Shown here in pieces: positions 39,709 through 50,746 of a DNA stretch of 64,000 nucleotides (the first letter of the stretch is position 1; the number at the start of each line of letters is the position of its first letter). The position numbers and the translations under genes are program-made. The stretch comes from Rhizobium sp. ASV20. Lineage in GTDB: Bacteria; Pseudomonadota; Alphaproteobacteria; Rhizobiales; Rhizobiaceae. The notes beneath the pieces are model-generated. The model ran no database searches, was not told the DNA's origin, and worked only from the letters and a program-made list of their open reading frames with translations. The stretch spans positions 18,720 through 82,719 of the forward strand of contig NZ_JAELTU010000009.1 of NCBI RefSeq assembly GCF_016429015.1. Direction: 5' to 3'.

Positions 39709-42148
39709 CCGGTGATCTCGGTTCGATTGGCGTACCGAATGTACCTGTGCGCCAATCGTAAGTTCGGTGTCGCGTCCAAGGGCGCTGCGGATTTTCGAAC
39801 GCGGTTGACACAACAGGCTTATCGCCGCTGAGGTCGATCTCAACCGATCCGGTTCGCCGCAGTGTGGCGCCTGTATAGAGTGCTGCGCCTGAACGGCACC
39901 GGTCTAGACGCAGGCGTATAGGCGTCACAACGATATTCGCCGTATCACACGCGGGCGGCAGATAGGCGGCGTTTTCGATGGTGACCAATATGGCGCCATT
40001 CTCAAGCATCGCCACGCACCACGCGCCTTTCTGGCAAGCGAAACTTCCTTGCATCGTCCGATCGAGAGCCTCCTCCATTGCCTTGCGCACGGCTTTCTGT
40101 TCTTCGGCATTTAGCCGGCGGCGACGTTCCTTCTTGGTAATCCGAGGAAGCCGACTATCAACAGGAAGAATGGTAGGTGGCTGGTGTTCGGCCGCTACCA
40201 TCGCTTTCTGCCATTGCTCGAAAATGAAAGCCTGCGGCCTTTCCCGATTTGTCGCCAATATGTCATCCTGCCGCAGTGCAACCAAAACACCATCCTCGGA
40301 GATCATCAGATCGGGCTTGGGCACGCCGGAACCAAGTGCTGCGACCCCGACCGTGAGGAGCAACAGCAGGAAGCCCAGATGGCGCAGCCTGGTTCGCAAC
40401 ACGCTCATGGCCAGAAAGCCGGCGATGAAGGTCGGCATCAGCCAAGCCGGCTGTCGCCCGAAGGTAATATCGCCACCCCAACCGGCGACAGTCTTTGCGA
40501 CAAGAATGACGATCTCCAGTCCCTCTCCGGTGACTTTCCAGAGCGGCCCATCGAGGCCGAAAGGCATCATCAACATCGCGGCCATGCCAAATGGCATGAC
40601 GACGAAAGAGACGATCGGCATCGCTGCAAGATTGGCGGCGAGCCCGTATGTCGCCAGACGATGAAAATGCTCTATGGAAAAAATGGCGGTTGACGCACCG
40701 CCGATGAAGGATGTCGATACTATGCCGCCGAAGAAGCGCGAGACGAACAGCACGGGACTCAGCCATCTCGACCGTGAAATTATGTTTTCACGATGCTGCC
40801 GCCGTTTCCAGAGCGTGTAGCCGGACACCAGCGCCAGCGTCGCGGCGTAGGACATCTGGAAACTCGGCCCGAGCACTTGCGACGGCGATAGGACGAGGAT
40901 GACGATCGCCGAAAGCGCCACGTTTCGAAGGCTGATCGATGGCCGATCGAAGAGAACTGCGACCAGCATGATCGCCATCATGATGAAGGCTCGTTCGGCC
41001 GATACGCCGAATCCGGATATGAGATAGTAGGCCGTCACCGTGACCAATGCGCCGAATGCGGCGATCTTCTTGGTCGGCCACGCCTGGGCTAGACCTGGAA
41101 ACAGGCTGAAAAGATAACGCAAGCCGATGTAAAAGATGCCGGCTGATAGAGCCATGTTCAAGCCGGAAACGGCGATGATATGCGTCAGACCGGCCGTTCT
41201 CAACGCCTCCGTCGCCTCATCCGAGAGTGCCCGTCTCTCATCGGTGACAAGGGCCGCCGCAAAGGCACCCGTGTCGCCGGGCAATATCCTTCTAATCCTG
41301 TCGCCTATGCCGTTGCGAAGGCCGGCGAGCCAGATGTCGGCTTCGTCCAGCAGCGAGCCTTCGATTTCGTCTCCTGCCGGTGACAATAGTGTTGGAGTGC
41401 CGTAGGCGAAGCCATTGGCGCCAATGCCGTTGAAATAGGAACTGAATGCGAAATCATTGAGGTGCGGCAGAGCGGGGCCTGCGGGCGGCGTCAGCCTGGC
41501 TCTGACCTGAATACGATCCCCGAGAGTAAATGGCTCGGCCTGTTTGCGCACGAAGATGGTGACCCGCTCCGGCGGTCTATGAATGGACGGCTTCTCTGTC
41601 GCGTCGATCTTGACGACGTAACGCCAGCGTCCATTGTCGTAAGTCTCGCGCCTTTCCACCCGACCGGTCACGGTCGTCGTTACGGCCGAATCGAGCATGA
41701 CAGTCGAGGCGCGCCAGCTTTCCCACTGCGCAAGCGCCATGCCGAGGCTCATGAGCATGCCGGCGAAAAGCAGATGCCGCAGTAGCCGGCCCGCATCCGG
41801 TTTAAAAAGAAAACCGCCCGTAAGAAGCAGACATGCTGTCAAAACCGTCTGTAGAGGCGGATCGCTATCCATCCTGAACCAGAAAATCGCGCCGACACCC
41901 ATGTAGATCGGCGCGAGGAGAATAGCGCGGCCGTGCACCGCCTCTTCTTCTATCAGCCGTCCAATAACGGCTCGCATATGGTTGAAGGCGAGATAGAGCC
42001 GCGCCGCCACAGATGCCTGATCTTGGGTGCGCTGGCCTTGTTCAGCCCCGATGCGCGGGATGATTGTGGCGATGGCATGACGTTGCTGCGACGGCAGAAC
42101 AAGGTCCCGACCATCCTCCTGCTGCTCCGGTGCCTCCAAATTAGGCAT
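39689..42148 (-). CDS. ComEC/Rec2-family competence membrane protein
   Basis: A polytopic inner-membrane protein (819 aa), the putative DNA-uptake channel family. The N-terminus has 2-3 hydrophobic helices and a DUF4131 OB-like domain ([21 protein letters not shown]). The Competence domain follows, with family marks [19 protein letters not shown] and [13 protein letters not shown]. The C-terminal ~200 residues hold no HxHxDH metallo-beta-lactamase motif, so the nuclease-like domain of Bacillus ComEC appears absent. Natural competence is not shown in rhizobia; function here is unproven. Its last 20 bp overlap lexA tail-to-tail. Confidence 0.87.
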   Translation of the reverse strand: MPNLEAPEQQEDGRDLVLPSQQRHAIATIIPRIGAEQGQRTQDQASVAARLYLAFNHMRAVIGRLIEEEAVHGRAILLAPIYMGVGAIFWFRMDSDPPLQTVLTACLLLTGGFLFKPDAGRLLRHLLFAGMLMSLGMALAQWESWRASTVMLDSAVTTTVTGRVERRETYDNGRWRYVVKIDATEKPSIHRPPERVTIFVRKQAEPFTLGDRIQVRARLTPPAGPALPHLNDFAFSSYFNGIGANGFAYGTPTLLSPAGDEIEGSLLDEADIWLAGLRNGIGDRIRRILPGDTGAFAAALVTDERRALSDEATEALRTAGLTHIIAVSGLNMALSAGIFYIGLRYLFSLFPGLAQAWPTKKIAAFGALVTVTAYYLISGFGVSAERAFIMMAIMLVAVLFDRPSISLRNVALSAIVILVLSPSQVLGPSFQMSYAATLALVSGYTLWKRRQHRENIISRSRWLSPVLFVSRFFGGIVSTSFIGGASTAIFSIEHFHRLATYGLAANLAAMPIVSFVVMPFGMAAMLMMPFGLDGPLWKVTGEGLEIVILVAKTVAGWGGDITFGRQPAWLMPTFIAGFLAMSVLRTRLRHLGFLLLLLTVGVAALGSGVPKPDLMISEDGVLVALRQDDILATNRERPQAFIFEQWQKAMVAAEHQPPTILPVDSRLPRITKKERRRRLNAEEQKAVRKAMEEALDRTMQGSFACQKGAWCVAMLENGAILVTIENAAYLPPACDTANIVVTPIRLRLDRCRSGAALYTGATLRRTGSVEIDLSGDKPVVSTAFENPQRPWTRHRTYDWRTGTFGTPIEPRSPVSDSDE

Positions 42149-42317
42149 TCACCGCCTGCCCCGCGCGAAACCACAGCTTTCGCGCGATTTTTGCCGTCAC
42201 CGCTAGGTGATTTCAATCAAAATCGGCATGTTTGCGACGAAATGGAGCTACCCTCGATGCGCAGTATGCCCCATACGCCCTGTGCAGTGCCCAAAAGTTG
42301 ATACTGCGATGCACAAT

Positions 42318-42361
42318 TTGGCGTTAGGATAACTTGGCATTAGGCTCTGGATCATATAGCT
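42318..42361 (+). promoter_or_regulatory. Candidate gltA promoter with a direct repeat
   Basis: TTGGCGTTAGG (42318-42328) and TTGGCATTAGG (42334-42344) are 11-mers with one mismatch, 16 bp apart. The second begins with a good -35 (TTGGCA), and TATAGC follows 15 bp later (42355-42360). The repeat may be a regulator site overlapping the promoter. The rest of the 281-bp gap before gltA shows nothing else. Confidence 0.4.
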
Positions 42362-42429
42362 AGTCGGTAGTCGCTTAACCTTTTGGCGCTTTTTATGGCG
42401 TCAATCCCGCCAAATCTTGGAGGATCAGC

Positions 42430-43719
42430 ATGACGGAACAAAGCGCGAAACTAACTTGGGGTGAAAAGACGGTGGACTTGCCGGTGAAGACCGGAACCAT
42501 CGGCCCAAGTGTCATTGATATTGGTGCCCTTTATAAGAACACCTCCACTTTCACCTACGATCCTGGCTTCACCTCGACCGCGTCGTGCGAGTCCAGCATC
42601 ACCTATATTGATGGCGACGAAGGCGTCCTGCTGCATCGCGGCTATCCGATCGATCAGCTGGCCGAACACGGCGATTTCCTCGAAGTCTGCTACCTGCTCC
42701 TCTACGGCGAACTGCCGACGGCAGCACAGAAGAAGGATTTCGATCACCGCGTCGTACACCACACCATGGTGCACGAGCAGATGTCGCGCTTCTTCACCGG
42801 TTTCCGCCGCGACGCGCATCCGATGGCCGTCATGTGCGGCTGCGTCGGCGCTCTGTCGGCCTTCTATCACGACTCGACCGACATCACCGATCCGCACCAG
42901 CGCATGGTCGCTAGCCTGCGCATGATCGCCAAGATGCCGACGCTCGCCGCCATGGCCTACAAGTACCATATCGGCCAGCCGTTCGTTTATCCGAAGAACG
43001 ATCTCGACTACGCATCGAACTTCCTGCGCATGTGCTTTGCCGTTCCTTGCGAAGAATATGTGGTCAATCCGGTGCTCGCACGCGCCATGGATCGTATCTT
43101 CATCCTGCATGCCGACCACGAGCAGAATGCATCGACCTCTACGGTTCGCCTCGCCGGCTCTTCGGGTGCCAATCCATTCGCCTGTATCGCGGCAGGCATT
43201 GCCTGCCTCTGGGGCCCGGCTCACGGCGGCGCCAACGAAGCTGCGCTCAACATGCTGAGCGAAATCGGCTCGGTTGACCGCATTCCGGAATATATCGCCC
43301 GCGCCAAGGACAAGAACGATCCGTTCCGCCTGATGGGCTTCGGTCACCGCGTCTACAAGAACTACGACCCGCGCGCCAAGATCATGCAGAAGACGGCGCA
43401 CGAAGTTCTCGGCGAACTCGGCATCAAGGACGATCCGTTGCTCGACATCGCGATCGAACTCGAGCGCATCGCTCTGACCGATGAATACTTCATCGAGAAG
43501 AAGCTCTATCCGAACGTCGACTTCTACTCCGGCATCACGCTGAAGGCTCTCGGATTCCCCACGACCATGTTCACCGTTCTGTTCGCTCTCGCCCGCACCG
43601 TCGGCTGGATCGCTCAGTGGAACGAAATGATCGAAGATCCGCATCAGCGCATCGGTCGTCCGCGCCAGCTCTACACCGGCGCTCCGCTGCGCGAGTATGT
43701 CCCGGTTTCCAAGCGCTAA
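42430..43719 (+). CDS. gltA: Citrate synthase
   Basis: First enzyme of the TCA cycle, consuming acetyl-CoA from pyruvate dehydrogenase. The 429-aa type II enzyme shows [37 protein letters not shown] with the active-site histidine, the [14 protein letters not shown] loop, and [17 protein letters not shown] with the second histidine; the catalytic aspartate is in [18 protein letters not shown] is a strong ribosome site 6 bp upstream. It ends 17 bp before a bidirectional terminator. Confidence 0.97.
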   Translation: MTEQSAKLTWGEKTVDLPVKTGTIGPSVIDIGALYKNTSTFTYDPGFTSTASCESSITYIDGDEGVLLHRGYPIDQLAEHGDFLEVCYLLLYGELPTAAQKKDFDHRVVHHTMVHEQMSRFFTGFRRDAHPMAVMCGCVGALSAFYHDSTDITDPHQRMVASLRMIAKMPTLAAMAYKYHIGQPFVYPKNDLDYASNFLRMCFAVPCEEYVVNPVLARAMDRIFILHADHEQNASTSTVRLAGSSGANPFACIAAGIACLWGPAHGGANEAALNMLSEIGSVDRIPEYIARAKDKNDPFRLMGFGHRVYKNYDPRAKIMQKTAHEVLGELGIKDDPLLDIAIELERIALTDEYFIEKKLYPNVDFYSGITLKALGFPTTMFTVLFALARTVGWIAQWNEMIEDPHQRIGRPRQLYTGAPLREYVPVSKR

Positions 43720-43736
43720 GCCACGGAAACGACATT

Positions 43737-43768
43737 AAAAAAGCCGGTCAGAAATGACCGGCTTTTTT
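43737..43768. terminator. Bidirectional terminator between gltA and lpxB
   Basis: AAAAAAGCCGGTCA-gaaa-TGACCGGCTTTTTT is a perfect 14-bp inverted repeat with a GAAA tetraloop, so it has a T-run on either strand. The lpxB TGA stop codon (43748-43750) lies inside the left arm of the hairpin, so lpxB translation ends within its own terminator. Confidence 0.95.
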
Positions 43769-44929
43769 GTTGGACAGGACTTCGAGAACAATCGCCGCCG
43801 CCTTGTCACCGGGTGGTTCCTCCGTCTGCATGCGCTGCCAGACCAGATCGTAGCCGGCCAGCATCGCCGCCTGCTCGGGAGTGTCTGTCGAGAGGCGTTC
43901 CATGTATCGGGCAAGCAAGCCGGGCCGCAAGACATCATTGATGAGCTCGGGCAGGACGGCGTAATCGGCAATGAGGTTCGGCAGAGCTGCCGTCCAGACC
44001 TTGATGCGGGCCATCACGAACCTGGCGAGCCACTCGGTCTTGTAAGTCGAAACGACAGGAACGCCGGCAAGGCCTAGCTCCAGGATCACCGTGCCTGATG
44101 CAGCCATCGCGGCATCCGCCAGAGCGAATGCTTCCCACTTTGCATGCTGACCGACAAGAATTTCCGGCTTGGCTGTCCAGCTTTCAAGCAGCGAACGCAC
44201 CAGAGCCTCCTGCTTCGGCACAGTCGGCAGCAGATAACGGACTTTATCGTTTCTCCGGCTAAGTTCTTCGGTAGCCCGCTCAAAAACAGGCAGAAGCTGC
44301 CGGATTTCGGAACCCCTCGAACCGGGCAACAGAAGCACGGTTTTCAGGTCGTTACCTGCACTCGCATCGCGTCGCGCGCGTCTGCTGCGCGTCTCCAACA
44401 GATCGGCGTCGACAATCAGGCGATGGCCGACATAGGTTGTCGCCGGGCCGCCCAGCCGCTGCATGGCTTCCGGCTCGAATGGCAGCACGGCCAGCACATG
44501 ATCGACATAGGCGAGCATCTTCTGTGCGCGGTATTCCTTCCACGCCCAGACACTGGGGCAGACATAATTGACGATAGGTAGATTGGGCAGAGCCTTGCGG
44601 ACGCGCTTGGCGACGCGATGAGTGAAATCGGGACTATCTATGATCAGAAGCACGTCAGGCTTTGCGGCAATAATCGCCTCGGCGGTCTGCCGGATGCGGG
44701 CCAGCAATTTGGGCAGACGCTTGATGACCTGGATGAACCCCATGATCGAGAGTTCGGAATAATCGAACAGCGACCGCAGTCCCTGGGCCTCCAGCGACTC
44801 GCCGCCAACACCGATGAGTTCCACCGGTCCGGCATATCGCCGCTTCAGCGACGCAATGAGATCGCCGCCCAGCAGGTCGCCGGAAACCTCCCCCGCCACA
44901 ACGGCAAGTTTCAAAGGCGCAGCACTCAA
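43748..44929 (-). CDS. lpxB: Lipid-A-disaccharide synthase
   Basis: Joins UDP-2,3-diacylglucosamine and lipid X to form the lipid A disaccharide (393 aa). Family marks are VVAGEVSGDLLGGDL, ELIGVGGESLEAQGL, SIMGFIQVIKRLP, YVCPSVWAWKEYR and LLPGSRGSEIRQLLP. It overlaps lpxI by 4 bp and ends the lipid A cluster in a terminator that contains its stop codon. Confidence 0.96.
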   Translation of the reverse strand: MSAAPLKLAVVAGEVSGDLLGGDLIASLKRRYAGPVELIGVGGESLEAQGLRSLFDYSELSIMGFIQVIKRLPKLLARIRQTAEAIIAAKPDVLLIIDSPDFTHRVAKRVRKALPNLPIVNYVCPSVWAWKEYRAQKMLAYVDHVLAVLPFEPEAMQRLGGPATTYVGHRLIVDADLLETRSRRARRDASAGNDLKTVLLLPGSRGSEIRQLLPVFERATEELSRRNDKVRYLLPTVPKQEALVRSLLESWTAKPEILVGQHAKWEAFALADAAMAASGTVILELGLAGVPVVSTYKTEWLARFVMARIKVWTAALPNLIADYAVLPELINDVLRPGLLARYMERLSTDTPEQAAMLAGYDLVWQRMQTEEPPGDKAAAIVLEVLSNKKAGHF

Positions 44930-45807
44930 AAGAAGCCCTCCGCGCTCAAGCCTCTATCGATGCCGCAGACAAAAATGCCGGCTTCGTCCGCAGCCGCGAT
45001 CACCGCCTCGCGGTCGAGTACCAAAGCCCTGCCCGCTTCAACAGCAACGCCGGCTAGACCGGCTTTCCTGGCGTTATGCACGGTGGATACACCGATCGAC
45101 GGCAGATCGGCACGAACGTCCTGCTGTGGCTTGCACAGCTTGACCAGCACGCCGCGTCGGCGCGTCGATATGCGGCCTTCAGCCCGCAGTTCTGCAACAC
45201 GCTCGATCATCTTGTCGGTGCCTTCGGCGCCCTCGAGCGCAACGACGCGACCGCCGACGCTGACCGCGCCCTGCCCGACATCGAGAAGGCCGAGCGCATC
45301 GGCAGCCTTGGCGCCCTGCGCGATATCGCGTAGGTCCTCATCCGACGGGGAAAGCCGACCGAGAGGCCCAGTGGAAGCCAGGAGATCTGGTGCGATTTCA
45401 TGCGCTCCGACGACCCGAACGCCACCCGCTTCGATCAGGCGGATGACCATCTGCAGAACGGCATTATCGCCGCCAGACAGGAGGGTGCGTATTGTGGAAG
45501 GCAATTCCCTGATGACGCGCCAGGTCGGATGTACCTCCCGCCAGGCTGGACGCCGCGCCACACCGCCGGACATGACGACACGATCGACACCGTAGCGGCG
45601 GAACATCGCTTCAAGGCCCGCGAAATTTCCAACACCGAGATTGGCGTGGTCGAAGCTGGACCAGTCGCGGTCCGCTTCATTCGTCAGGGCGATAACAACG
45701 GGATCTTCACCGGCTTGGCGGGCGGCATCGGCGACATAAACAGGCAAAAAACCGCTGCCTGCGATGATCGCCAGCCTGCCTTTGCCGCTTTGGCCGGCCG
45801 AACCCAC
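44926..45807 (-). CDS. lpxI: UDP-2,3-diacylglucosamine pyrophosphatase LpxI
   Basis: Hydrolyses UDP-2,3-diacylglucosamine to lipid X; the alphaproteobacterial replacement for LpxH. The 293-aa DUF1009 protein opens with GRLAIIAGSGFLPVYVADAA and has FRRYGVDRVVMSGGVARRP, RVVGAHEIAPDLLA and the C-terminal LPSIGVSTVHNARKAGLAGVA split across the catalytic domain. Position between lpxA and lpxB confirms the role. Confidence 0.94.
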   Translation of the reverse strand: MGSAGQSGKGRLAIIAGSGFLPVYVADAARQAGEDPVVIALTNEADRDWSSFDHANLGVGNFAGLEAMFRRYGVDRVVMSGGVARRPAWREVHPTWRVIRELPSTIRTLLSGGDNAVLQMVIRLIEAGGVRVVGAHEIAPDLLASTGPLGRLSPSDEDLRDIAQGAKAADALGLLDVGQGAVSVGGRVVALEGAEGTDKMIERVAELRAEGRISTRRRGVLVKLCKPQQDVRADLPSIGVSTVHNARKAGLAGVAVEAGRALVLDREAVIAAADEAGIFVCGIDRGLSAEGFF

Positions 45808-45808
45808 G

Positions 45809-46624
45809 TCAGCTCTTGCCGCGATTGGGGGACGAGAGCGCGCGATCGCTATCGGCCGCGATGAAATCGAGGATCTCCATCACTTCCTTACAATCGGCAT
45901 ACTCGTCACGGATCGCCGCCGCATTGTCCCGGATCGAGCGTTCGCCTTCGAAGATGCTCTTGTAGGCGCGTCGAACTTGGTGAATGACAGCGCGTTCAAT
46001 GCCCGCCCGCGTCATGCCAACAATGTTCAACCCGGAAAGCACGCCGGGATTTCCATTCAACATGCCGTAGGGGATGACATCGTAGCTCGCGGCAGAAAGA
46101 CCGCCGATGAAAGCCTGCCGCCCGATGCGGGAAAACTGATGCACCGCGCAACCGCCACCGAAGATGACCCGATCTTCGACAATCACGTGTCCTGCCAGCA
46201 TGACATTGTTGGACAGAATGACATTGTTGCCGACGCGACAATCGTGCGCCACATGCGAATTTGCCAGAAACAGATTGTTATTGCCGACAATCGTCTTGCC
46301 GCCGAAGTCGGCCGTACCGGTGTTGATCGTCACGCCTTCACGGATTGTGCAATTCTCACCGACATCCAACGTCGTCTCTTCGCCGCCGTGATGGACACTC
46401 TGCGGGTCGCCGCCAACGACGGCCATTGGAAATATCTTCGTTCCCTTGCCGATGGTCGTACGACCGGTAACAACGGCGTGGGTCAGCAGCTGCACATCGT
46501 CATGCAACACGACCTTGGGGCCAACGTGGCAGAAAGGTCCGACCACGACATTCTCACCAACGACCGCACCATCCTCAACGACCGCGAGCTTATGGATGCG
46601 CGCGCTTTTTGCGATGCTGCTCAT
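45809..46624 (-). CDS. lpxA: UDP-N-acetylglucosamine O-acyltransferase
   Basis: First step of lipid A synthesis (271 aa): transfers a hydroxyacyl chain from ACP to UDP-GlcNAc. Left-handed beta-helix hexapeptide repeats run from [21 protein letters not shown] to about residue 190; the catalytic histidine is in [16 protein letters not shown] and [16 protein letters not shown] follows. The start ATG overlaps the fabZ stop by 4 bp. Confidence 0.95.
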   Translation of the reverse strand: MSSIAKSARIHKLAVVEDGAVVGENVVVGPFCHVGPKVVLHDDVQLLTHAVVTGRTTIGKGTKIFPMAVVGGDPQSVHHGGEETTLDVGENCTIREGVTINTGTADFGGKTIVGNNNLFLANSHVAHDCRVGNNVILSNNVMLAGHVIVEDRVIFGGGCAVHQFSRIGRQAFIGGLSAASYDVIPYGMLNGNPGVLSGLNIVGMTRAGIERAVIHQVRRAYKSIFEGERSIRDNAAAIRDEYADCKEVMEILDFIAADSDRALSSPNRGKS

Positions 46625-47094
46625 GCCTCGTTCTGATCCTTCCGCACGATCATGGCTCCGATATCCGCTTCGGCAACCAGGTTGCCATCGACCTTAGCGT
46701 CGCAATGGAACTTCCAGATCGTCCCGCGCTGCTTCAGCTTGACGACGTGGAATTCGACGCGATCACCCGGAACAACCGGCTTGCGGAAACGGGCATTGTC
46801 GATCGTCATGAAGTAGACGAGGTTTCCGCCGATACCGTCTTTCTTTGCGCAGATTGCACCGGCCGTCTGCGCCATGCCTTCGATAAGCAGGACGCCCGGC
46901 ATGATTGGCGATTCCGGGAAATGTCCCGTGAACTGAGGTTCATTGGCCGTTACGTTCTTGATGCCGATCGCCGAATTGTCGCTGTCGATCTCGATGATCT
47001 TGTCGACCATCAGGAACGGATAGCGATGCGGCAGCAGCTTCATTATTTCCAGAACATCGGCCGATGACAACGACGTCTTAGCTTCCTCAGTCAT
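46621..47094 (-). CDS. fabZ: 3-hydroxyacyl-ACP dehydratase FabZ
   Basis: Dehydrates 3-hydroxyacyl-ACP in fatty acid elongation, competing with LpxA and LpxD for the same substrate. The 157-aa hot-dog protein has catalytic histidine and glutamate in [14 protein letters not shown] and [14 protein letters not shown]. The ATG at 47094 follows CGGAG and overlaps the lpxD stop by 8 bp; an ATG at 47103 lies further inside lpxD. Confidence 0.95.
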   Translation of the reverse strand: MTEEAKTSLSSADVLEIMKLLPHRYPFLMVDKIIEIDSDNSAIGIKNVTANEPQFTGHFPESPIMPGVLLIEGMAQTAGAICAKKDGIGGNLVYFMTIDNARFRKPVVPGDRVEFHVVKLKQRGTIWKFHCDAKVDGNLVAEADIGAMIVRKDQNEA

Positions 47095-48154
47095 GCTCCG
47101 CACTCCCGTCCTTCTTATCCCTGGCTCCTGACCGCTTAGCGATCTCCGCCGATTCTCTCAGAAAATCCCACAATGGCCGCGCAGGAAGACCCGCATAGCG
47201 CTCGCCGGCTGGAATACTGTTCATAACCCCGCTCTTGGCACCGATCTGCACGCCGTCGCCGATGTGGATGTGACCATTCAGGCCCGCCTGCCCACCGATC
47301 TGCACGCCATCGCCAATGACCGTGCTACCAGCGATCCCGACCTGGCTGACGATAGCACAATGGCGGCCGATGCGAACATTATGTCCGATCTGCACCTGGT
47401 TATCGATCTTGGTGCCCTCGCCGATCACGGTGTCATCCATCGTGCCGCGGTCGATGGTCGTATTGGCACCGATCTCGACATTGTCCTGAACGATCACTCG
47501 GCCGATCTGCACGATCTTGATCATGCCGCGCGGCCCCGGCGCATAGCCGAAGCCGTCCTGCCCGATCCTCGCGCCATTGTGGATGATGACCCCGTTTCCG
47601 AGATAGGCACAAAGTACGCTCGCACCACCGCCGATGCTGCAATTGCGACCGATCTTCACACCAGGCCCGATAAGAGCGTTGGCGCCGATATAGGTCCCCT
47701 CGCCGATTTCGGCGCCGGCGCCGATGACTGCACCGGGCTCGACGCCGATATTCGCCTCGAGCTTTGCTGTGGGGTCAATGACCGCAGCCGGTGAAATTCC
47801 AGTGGAATTTGATGTGAACGCGATGGGTCGCATGGCCTGCGGATGAAGCAAGGCGCCAACGAGCGCAAAATCCGTATGTGGCCGCTTTGACAGAATAACC
47901 GGGACGTGATCGGGAACAAAGGACCGCAAGGCAGGCAGGCAAATAATAGCCGATGCCTTGCAGGTCTCCAGTTCGGAACGACTCTTCCGGGAAATAATGT
48001 AGCAAACATCGCCTTCGCCTGCCCGGTAGACAGGAGCGATAGACTTGACGACGACCTCCGCAGAGGCCGTATCGTCAAGTTCCGCCCCAAGGTATTCCGC
48101 CAACTGTTTCAAGTTGACGCCACCATGGGGCGGGAAAAAACCAGTATGTTCCAT
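47087..48154 (-). CDS. lpxD: UDP-3-O-acylglucosamine N-acyltransferase
   Basis: Third step of lipid A synthesis (355 aa). The N-terminal uridine-binding domain has [14 protein letters not shown]; the rest is a left-handed beta helix ([21 protein letters not shown] and many hexapeptides) with the catalytic histidine near [16 protein letters not shown]. The ATG at 48154 has GGAG at 9 bp; a start at 48181 would include poor sequence. It lies 51 bp after bamA. Confidence 0.95.
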   Translation of the reverse strand: MEHTGFFPPHGGVNLKQLAEYLGAELDDTASAEVVVKSIAPVYRAGEGDVCYIISRKSRSELETCKASAIICLPALRSFVPDHVPVILSKRPHTDFALVGALLHPQAMRPIAFTSNSTGISPAAVIDPTAKLEANIGVEPGAVIGAGAEIGEGTYIGANALIGPGVKIGRNCSIGGGASVLCAYLGNGVIIHNGARIGQDGFGYAPGPRGMIKIVQIGRVIVQDNVEIGANTTIDRGTMDDTVIGEGTKIDNQVQIGHNVRIGRHCAIVSQVGIAGSTVIGDGVQIGGQAGLNGHIHIGDGVQIGAKSGVMNSIPAGERYAGLPARPLWDFLRESAEIAKRSGARDKKDGSAEHD

Positions 48155-48205
48155 AAGCACCAGCTCCAGAACGGTGTTCAAGCCCGCAGTTCTGGACTGC
48201 CGATA

Positions 48206-50545
48206 TCAGAACTGGTTGGCGATGCCAAACCGGAAATTCTGAACCTGGTCGTAATCTTGCTTAAGAACCGGCACGGCATAGTCAACTCGGATGACACCGA
48301 ACGGCGACGACCAGATCAGACCGGCACCAAGCGAAGCTCGGATCGAGCTGTCGTTGTAAACCGCATCACCGAATGAATTCGTCTTGTTGCCGTAGAGCGT
48401 ACCCGCGTCCGCGAAGGCAGCGACACGCAGACCGATATCCTGTGGAATACCCGGCATCGGCATGCTCGCTTCAGCCGAAGCGGTGAAGTAAGTCGTGCCA
48501 CCAAGCGGGTTGTTATTGTTATTGCCCACACGAGGACCGATACCGGCATTCTCGAAGCCGCGAACTTCACGACCACCGAGGGTGAACTGATCGAAGACGT
48601 TCAGCTTGCCATCGGTCGGCAAGACGTAACCGGCGCCAACCGTGAACGAGCCAATGATATCGGCTTCGTCACTGATCATCTGATAGTAACGAGCCTTACC
48701 GCTCAGCTTGTAGAAGTTCGAATCGCCGCCGAGGCCCGCAAATTCATGCGTAAACTTGGCGATGAGACCTTCGCGCGGCAGATTTTGATCGTCCAGCGTG
48801 TTGTAGGTAAAGGTCTGCGAAACGGTCGACTGTGTCCAAGGGCCGTTCTCAACAAGGTTGATATACGGAGCCGAAAGATTGTTCTGCCAATCGTTCGTGC
48901 CATCGTAGGTCAGGCGCTTGTAGTTGTAACGCAGGGTCGTCGCCAGATTCTCGGTGATCGGCGCGGTGACGCGCAGCGAGAAGCCTTCTTCCGAATAGTC
49001 GTAGTAATCGTCGCTCGACGTCTGGTTCTTGAAGATATCGAAACCAGCAGCCAGACGATAACCGAGGAAGTAGGGCTCGGTGAACGAGATGTTGTAGGTA
49101 CGATTGCCTTCCGTACCGGCACCTGCGGCGATACGAATATACTGACCGCGACCGAGGAAGTTCTTTTCTTCGACCGAAGCTTCGAGCAGCAGACCGCCGT
49201 TGTTGCCGACAGCATAGCCCGCACCGATACCGAACGAGCCGGTCGGCTGGTCTTCGACGTTGACGATCACGACAACACGATCCGGAGCGCTGCCCTGTGC
49301 CGTCGAGATATCCACCTTGGTGAAGTAGCCGAGAGCATCGAGGCGACGCTTGGCGCGCGTGATCATTTCCTGATTGAACGCATCGCCTTCGTTGAGGTCG
49401 AACTCGCGGCGGATAACGTAATCGCGCGTACGGGTGTTGCCGCGGATTTCAATGCGCTCGACGTAAGCCCGTTCGCCCTGGTCAACCAGATATTCGATAC
49501 CGATCGTGTGACCGGTCAGATCGCGGTTGCCGCGGGGCGTGATACGGGCAAACGGATAGCCGGCGGAGGCTACACGCTTGGAGATGTTTTCGATCGAGGT
49601 CTGAATATCCTTGGCGCTATAGACAGAACCCTTCTGGGTAATGACAAGGCCCTTCAGTTCGTCGGCGTTGATGCCATCGACCGTCGAAACGACGTTGATA
49701 TCGCCATAGGTATAGCGCGGACCTTCGTCGACATTGAAGTTCAGCGTGTATTCGTTGTTCTGCTCGTTCAGCGTCGCGTCGGCGCTGACGATGCGGAAGT
49801 CGGCATAGCCGTGATTGTAGTAGAACTGACGCAGCGTATCCTGGTCGGCCTGCTGGCGCTCAGGGCTGTAGACGTCCTTACGGGTCAGGAACGACAGGAA
49901 GTTGCTCTTCTTCGTGCTGATGACCGAAGCAAGGCGACCGCTGGAGTAAGCCTGATTGCCCGAGAAATTGATCTTATCGATTTTCGTGCGATCGCCTTCA
50001 TTGATGACGAAGGCAACGTTGAGGCGACCTTGGGCGACCTCGGCGGTCTGCGTCGTCACCTGCACATCGTTACGACCGATGGAGGCGTAGGCATCCTTGA
50101 TGGTCTTGATATCGGCCTGAACGGTGGCTTCGTTATAAGGACCGGCAGCATGCGTCTGGACGATGCCCTGAAGCTTGTCGTCCTTGATCTTGCGATTGCC
50201 GTTGAAGACCACAGCGTTGATCAGCTGGTTTTCCTTGACCGAGATAACCAGGGTGCTGCCCGAAACGCTGATATGGACATCGGAGAAATATCCGGTTGCA
50301 TAGAGCTGCTTCACCGATGCATCGATGTCGCCGGGAGAGAAGCTCTTGCCGGGCTTGATTGTGATATTATCACGGACAGCCGTTGCCCCGATGCGTTCCG
50401 CACCACGAACATCGACCCGCTGAATCACAGCGGCTTCCGCGACTGAGGCAGAGGCAAGGGTGATAACACCAGCGCCCGACGCAACAACACCAGCAGACAG
50501 CGCTACCGCCGACACTGCGTTCAATAATCTTGAACCAGCCTTCAT
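48206..50545 (-). CDS. bamA: Outer-membrane assembly factor BamA
   Basis: Inserts beta-barrel proteins into the outer membrane (779 aa). A signal peptide ends near VAEAAVIQ. Five POTRA domains follow (first VDVRGAERIGATAVRDNI; third segment YTLNFNVDEGPRYTYGDI), then a C-terminal 16-strand barrel with the family RGFE motif (GGREVRGFENAGIGPR) and terminal phenylalanine (GIANQF). The start is set at the ATG at 50545, 6 bp after GGTAAGAA; a GTG at 50551 is possible. A 201-bp gap from rseP may hold a separate promoter. Confidence 0.96.
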   Translation of the reverse strand: MKAGSRLLNAVSAVALSAGVVASGAGVITLASASVAEAAVIQRVDVRGAERIGATAVRDNITIKPGKSFSPGDIDASVKQLYATGYFSDVHISVSGSTLVISVKENQLINAVVFNGNRKIKDDKLQGIVQTHAAGPYNEATVQADIKTIKDAYASIGRNDVQVTTQTAEVAQGRLNVAFVINEGDRTKIDKINFSGNQAYSSGRLASVISTKKSNFLSFLTRKDVYSPERQQADQDTLRQFYYNHGYADFRIVSADATLNEQNNEYTLNFNVDEGPRYTYGDINVVSTVDGINADELKGLVITQKGSVYSAKDIQTSIENISKRVASAGYPFARITPRGNRDLTGHTIGIEYLVDQGERAYVERIEIRGNTRTRDYVIRREFDLNEGDAFNQEMITRAKRRLDALGYFTKVDISTAQGSAPDRVVVIVNVEDQPTGSFGIGAGYAVGNNGGLLLEASVEEKNFLGRGQYIRIAAGAGTEGNRTYNISFTEPYFLGYRLAAGFDIFKNQTSSDDYYDYSEEGFSLRVTAPITENLATTLRYNYKRLTYDGTNDWQNNLSAPYINLVENGPWTQSTVSQTFTYNTLDDQNLPREGLIAKFTHEFAGLGGDSNFYKLSGKARYYQMISDEADIIGSFTVGAGYVLPTDGKLNVFDQFTLGGREVRGFENAGIGPRVGNNNNNPLGGTTYFTASAEASMPMPGIPQDIGLRVAAFADAGTLYGNKTNSFGDAVYNDSSIRASLGAGLIWSSPFGVIRVDYAVPVLKQDYDQVQNFRFGIANQF

Positions 50546-50746
50546 TTTCACTTCTTACCTTTTTTTCAGTCGTCCCCAGCCCCGAGCGAACCCGATTCCG
50601 GCCACGTGTGTCGTTTTACCCGCTTTTGACATACAAGCAAGGGAGCAAGTTAATTTCCGTTTACTTCATTTCAAAGCGTGACCCATTCGCCACTACAGCT
50701 TTGAAACATCGTAAATAAATCGTAATTTTCCTCTCGCTTTGCCCCT

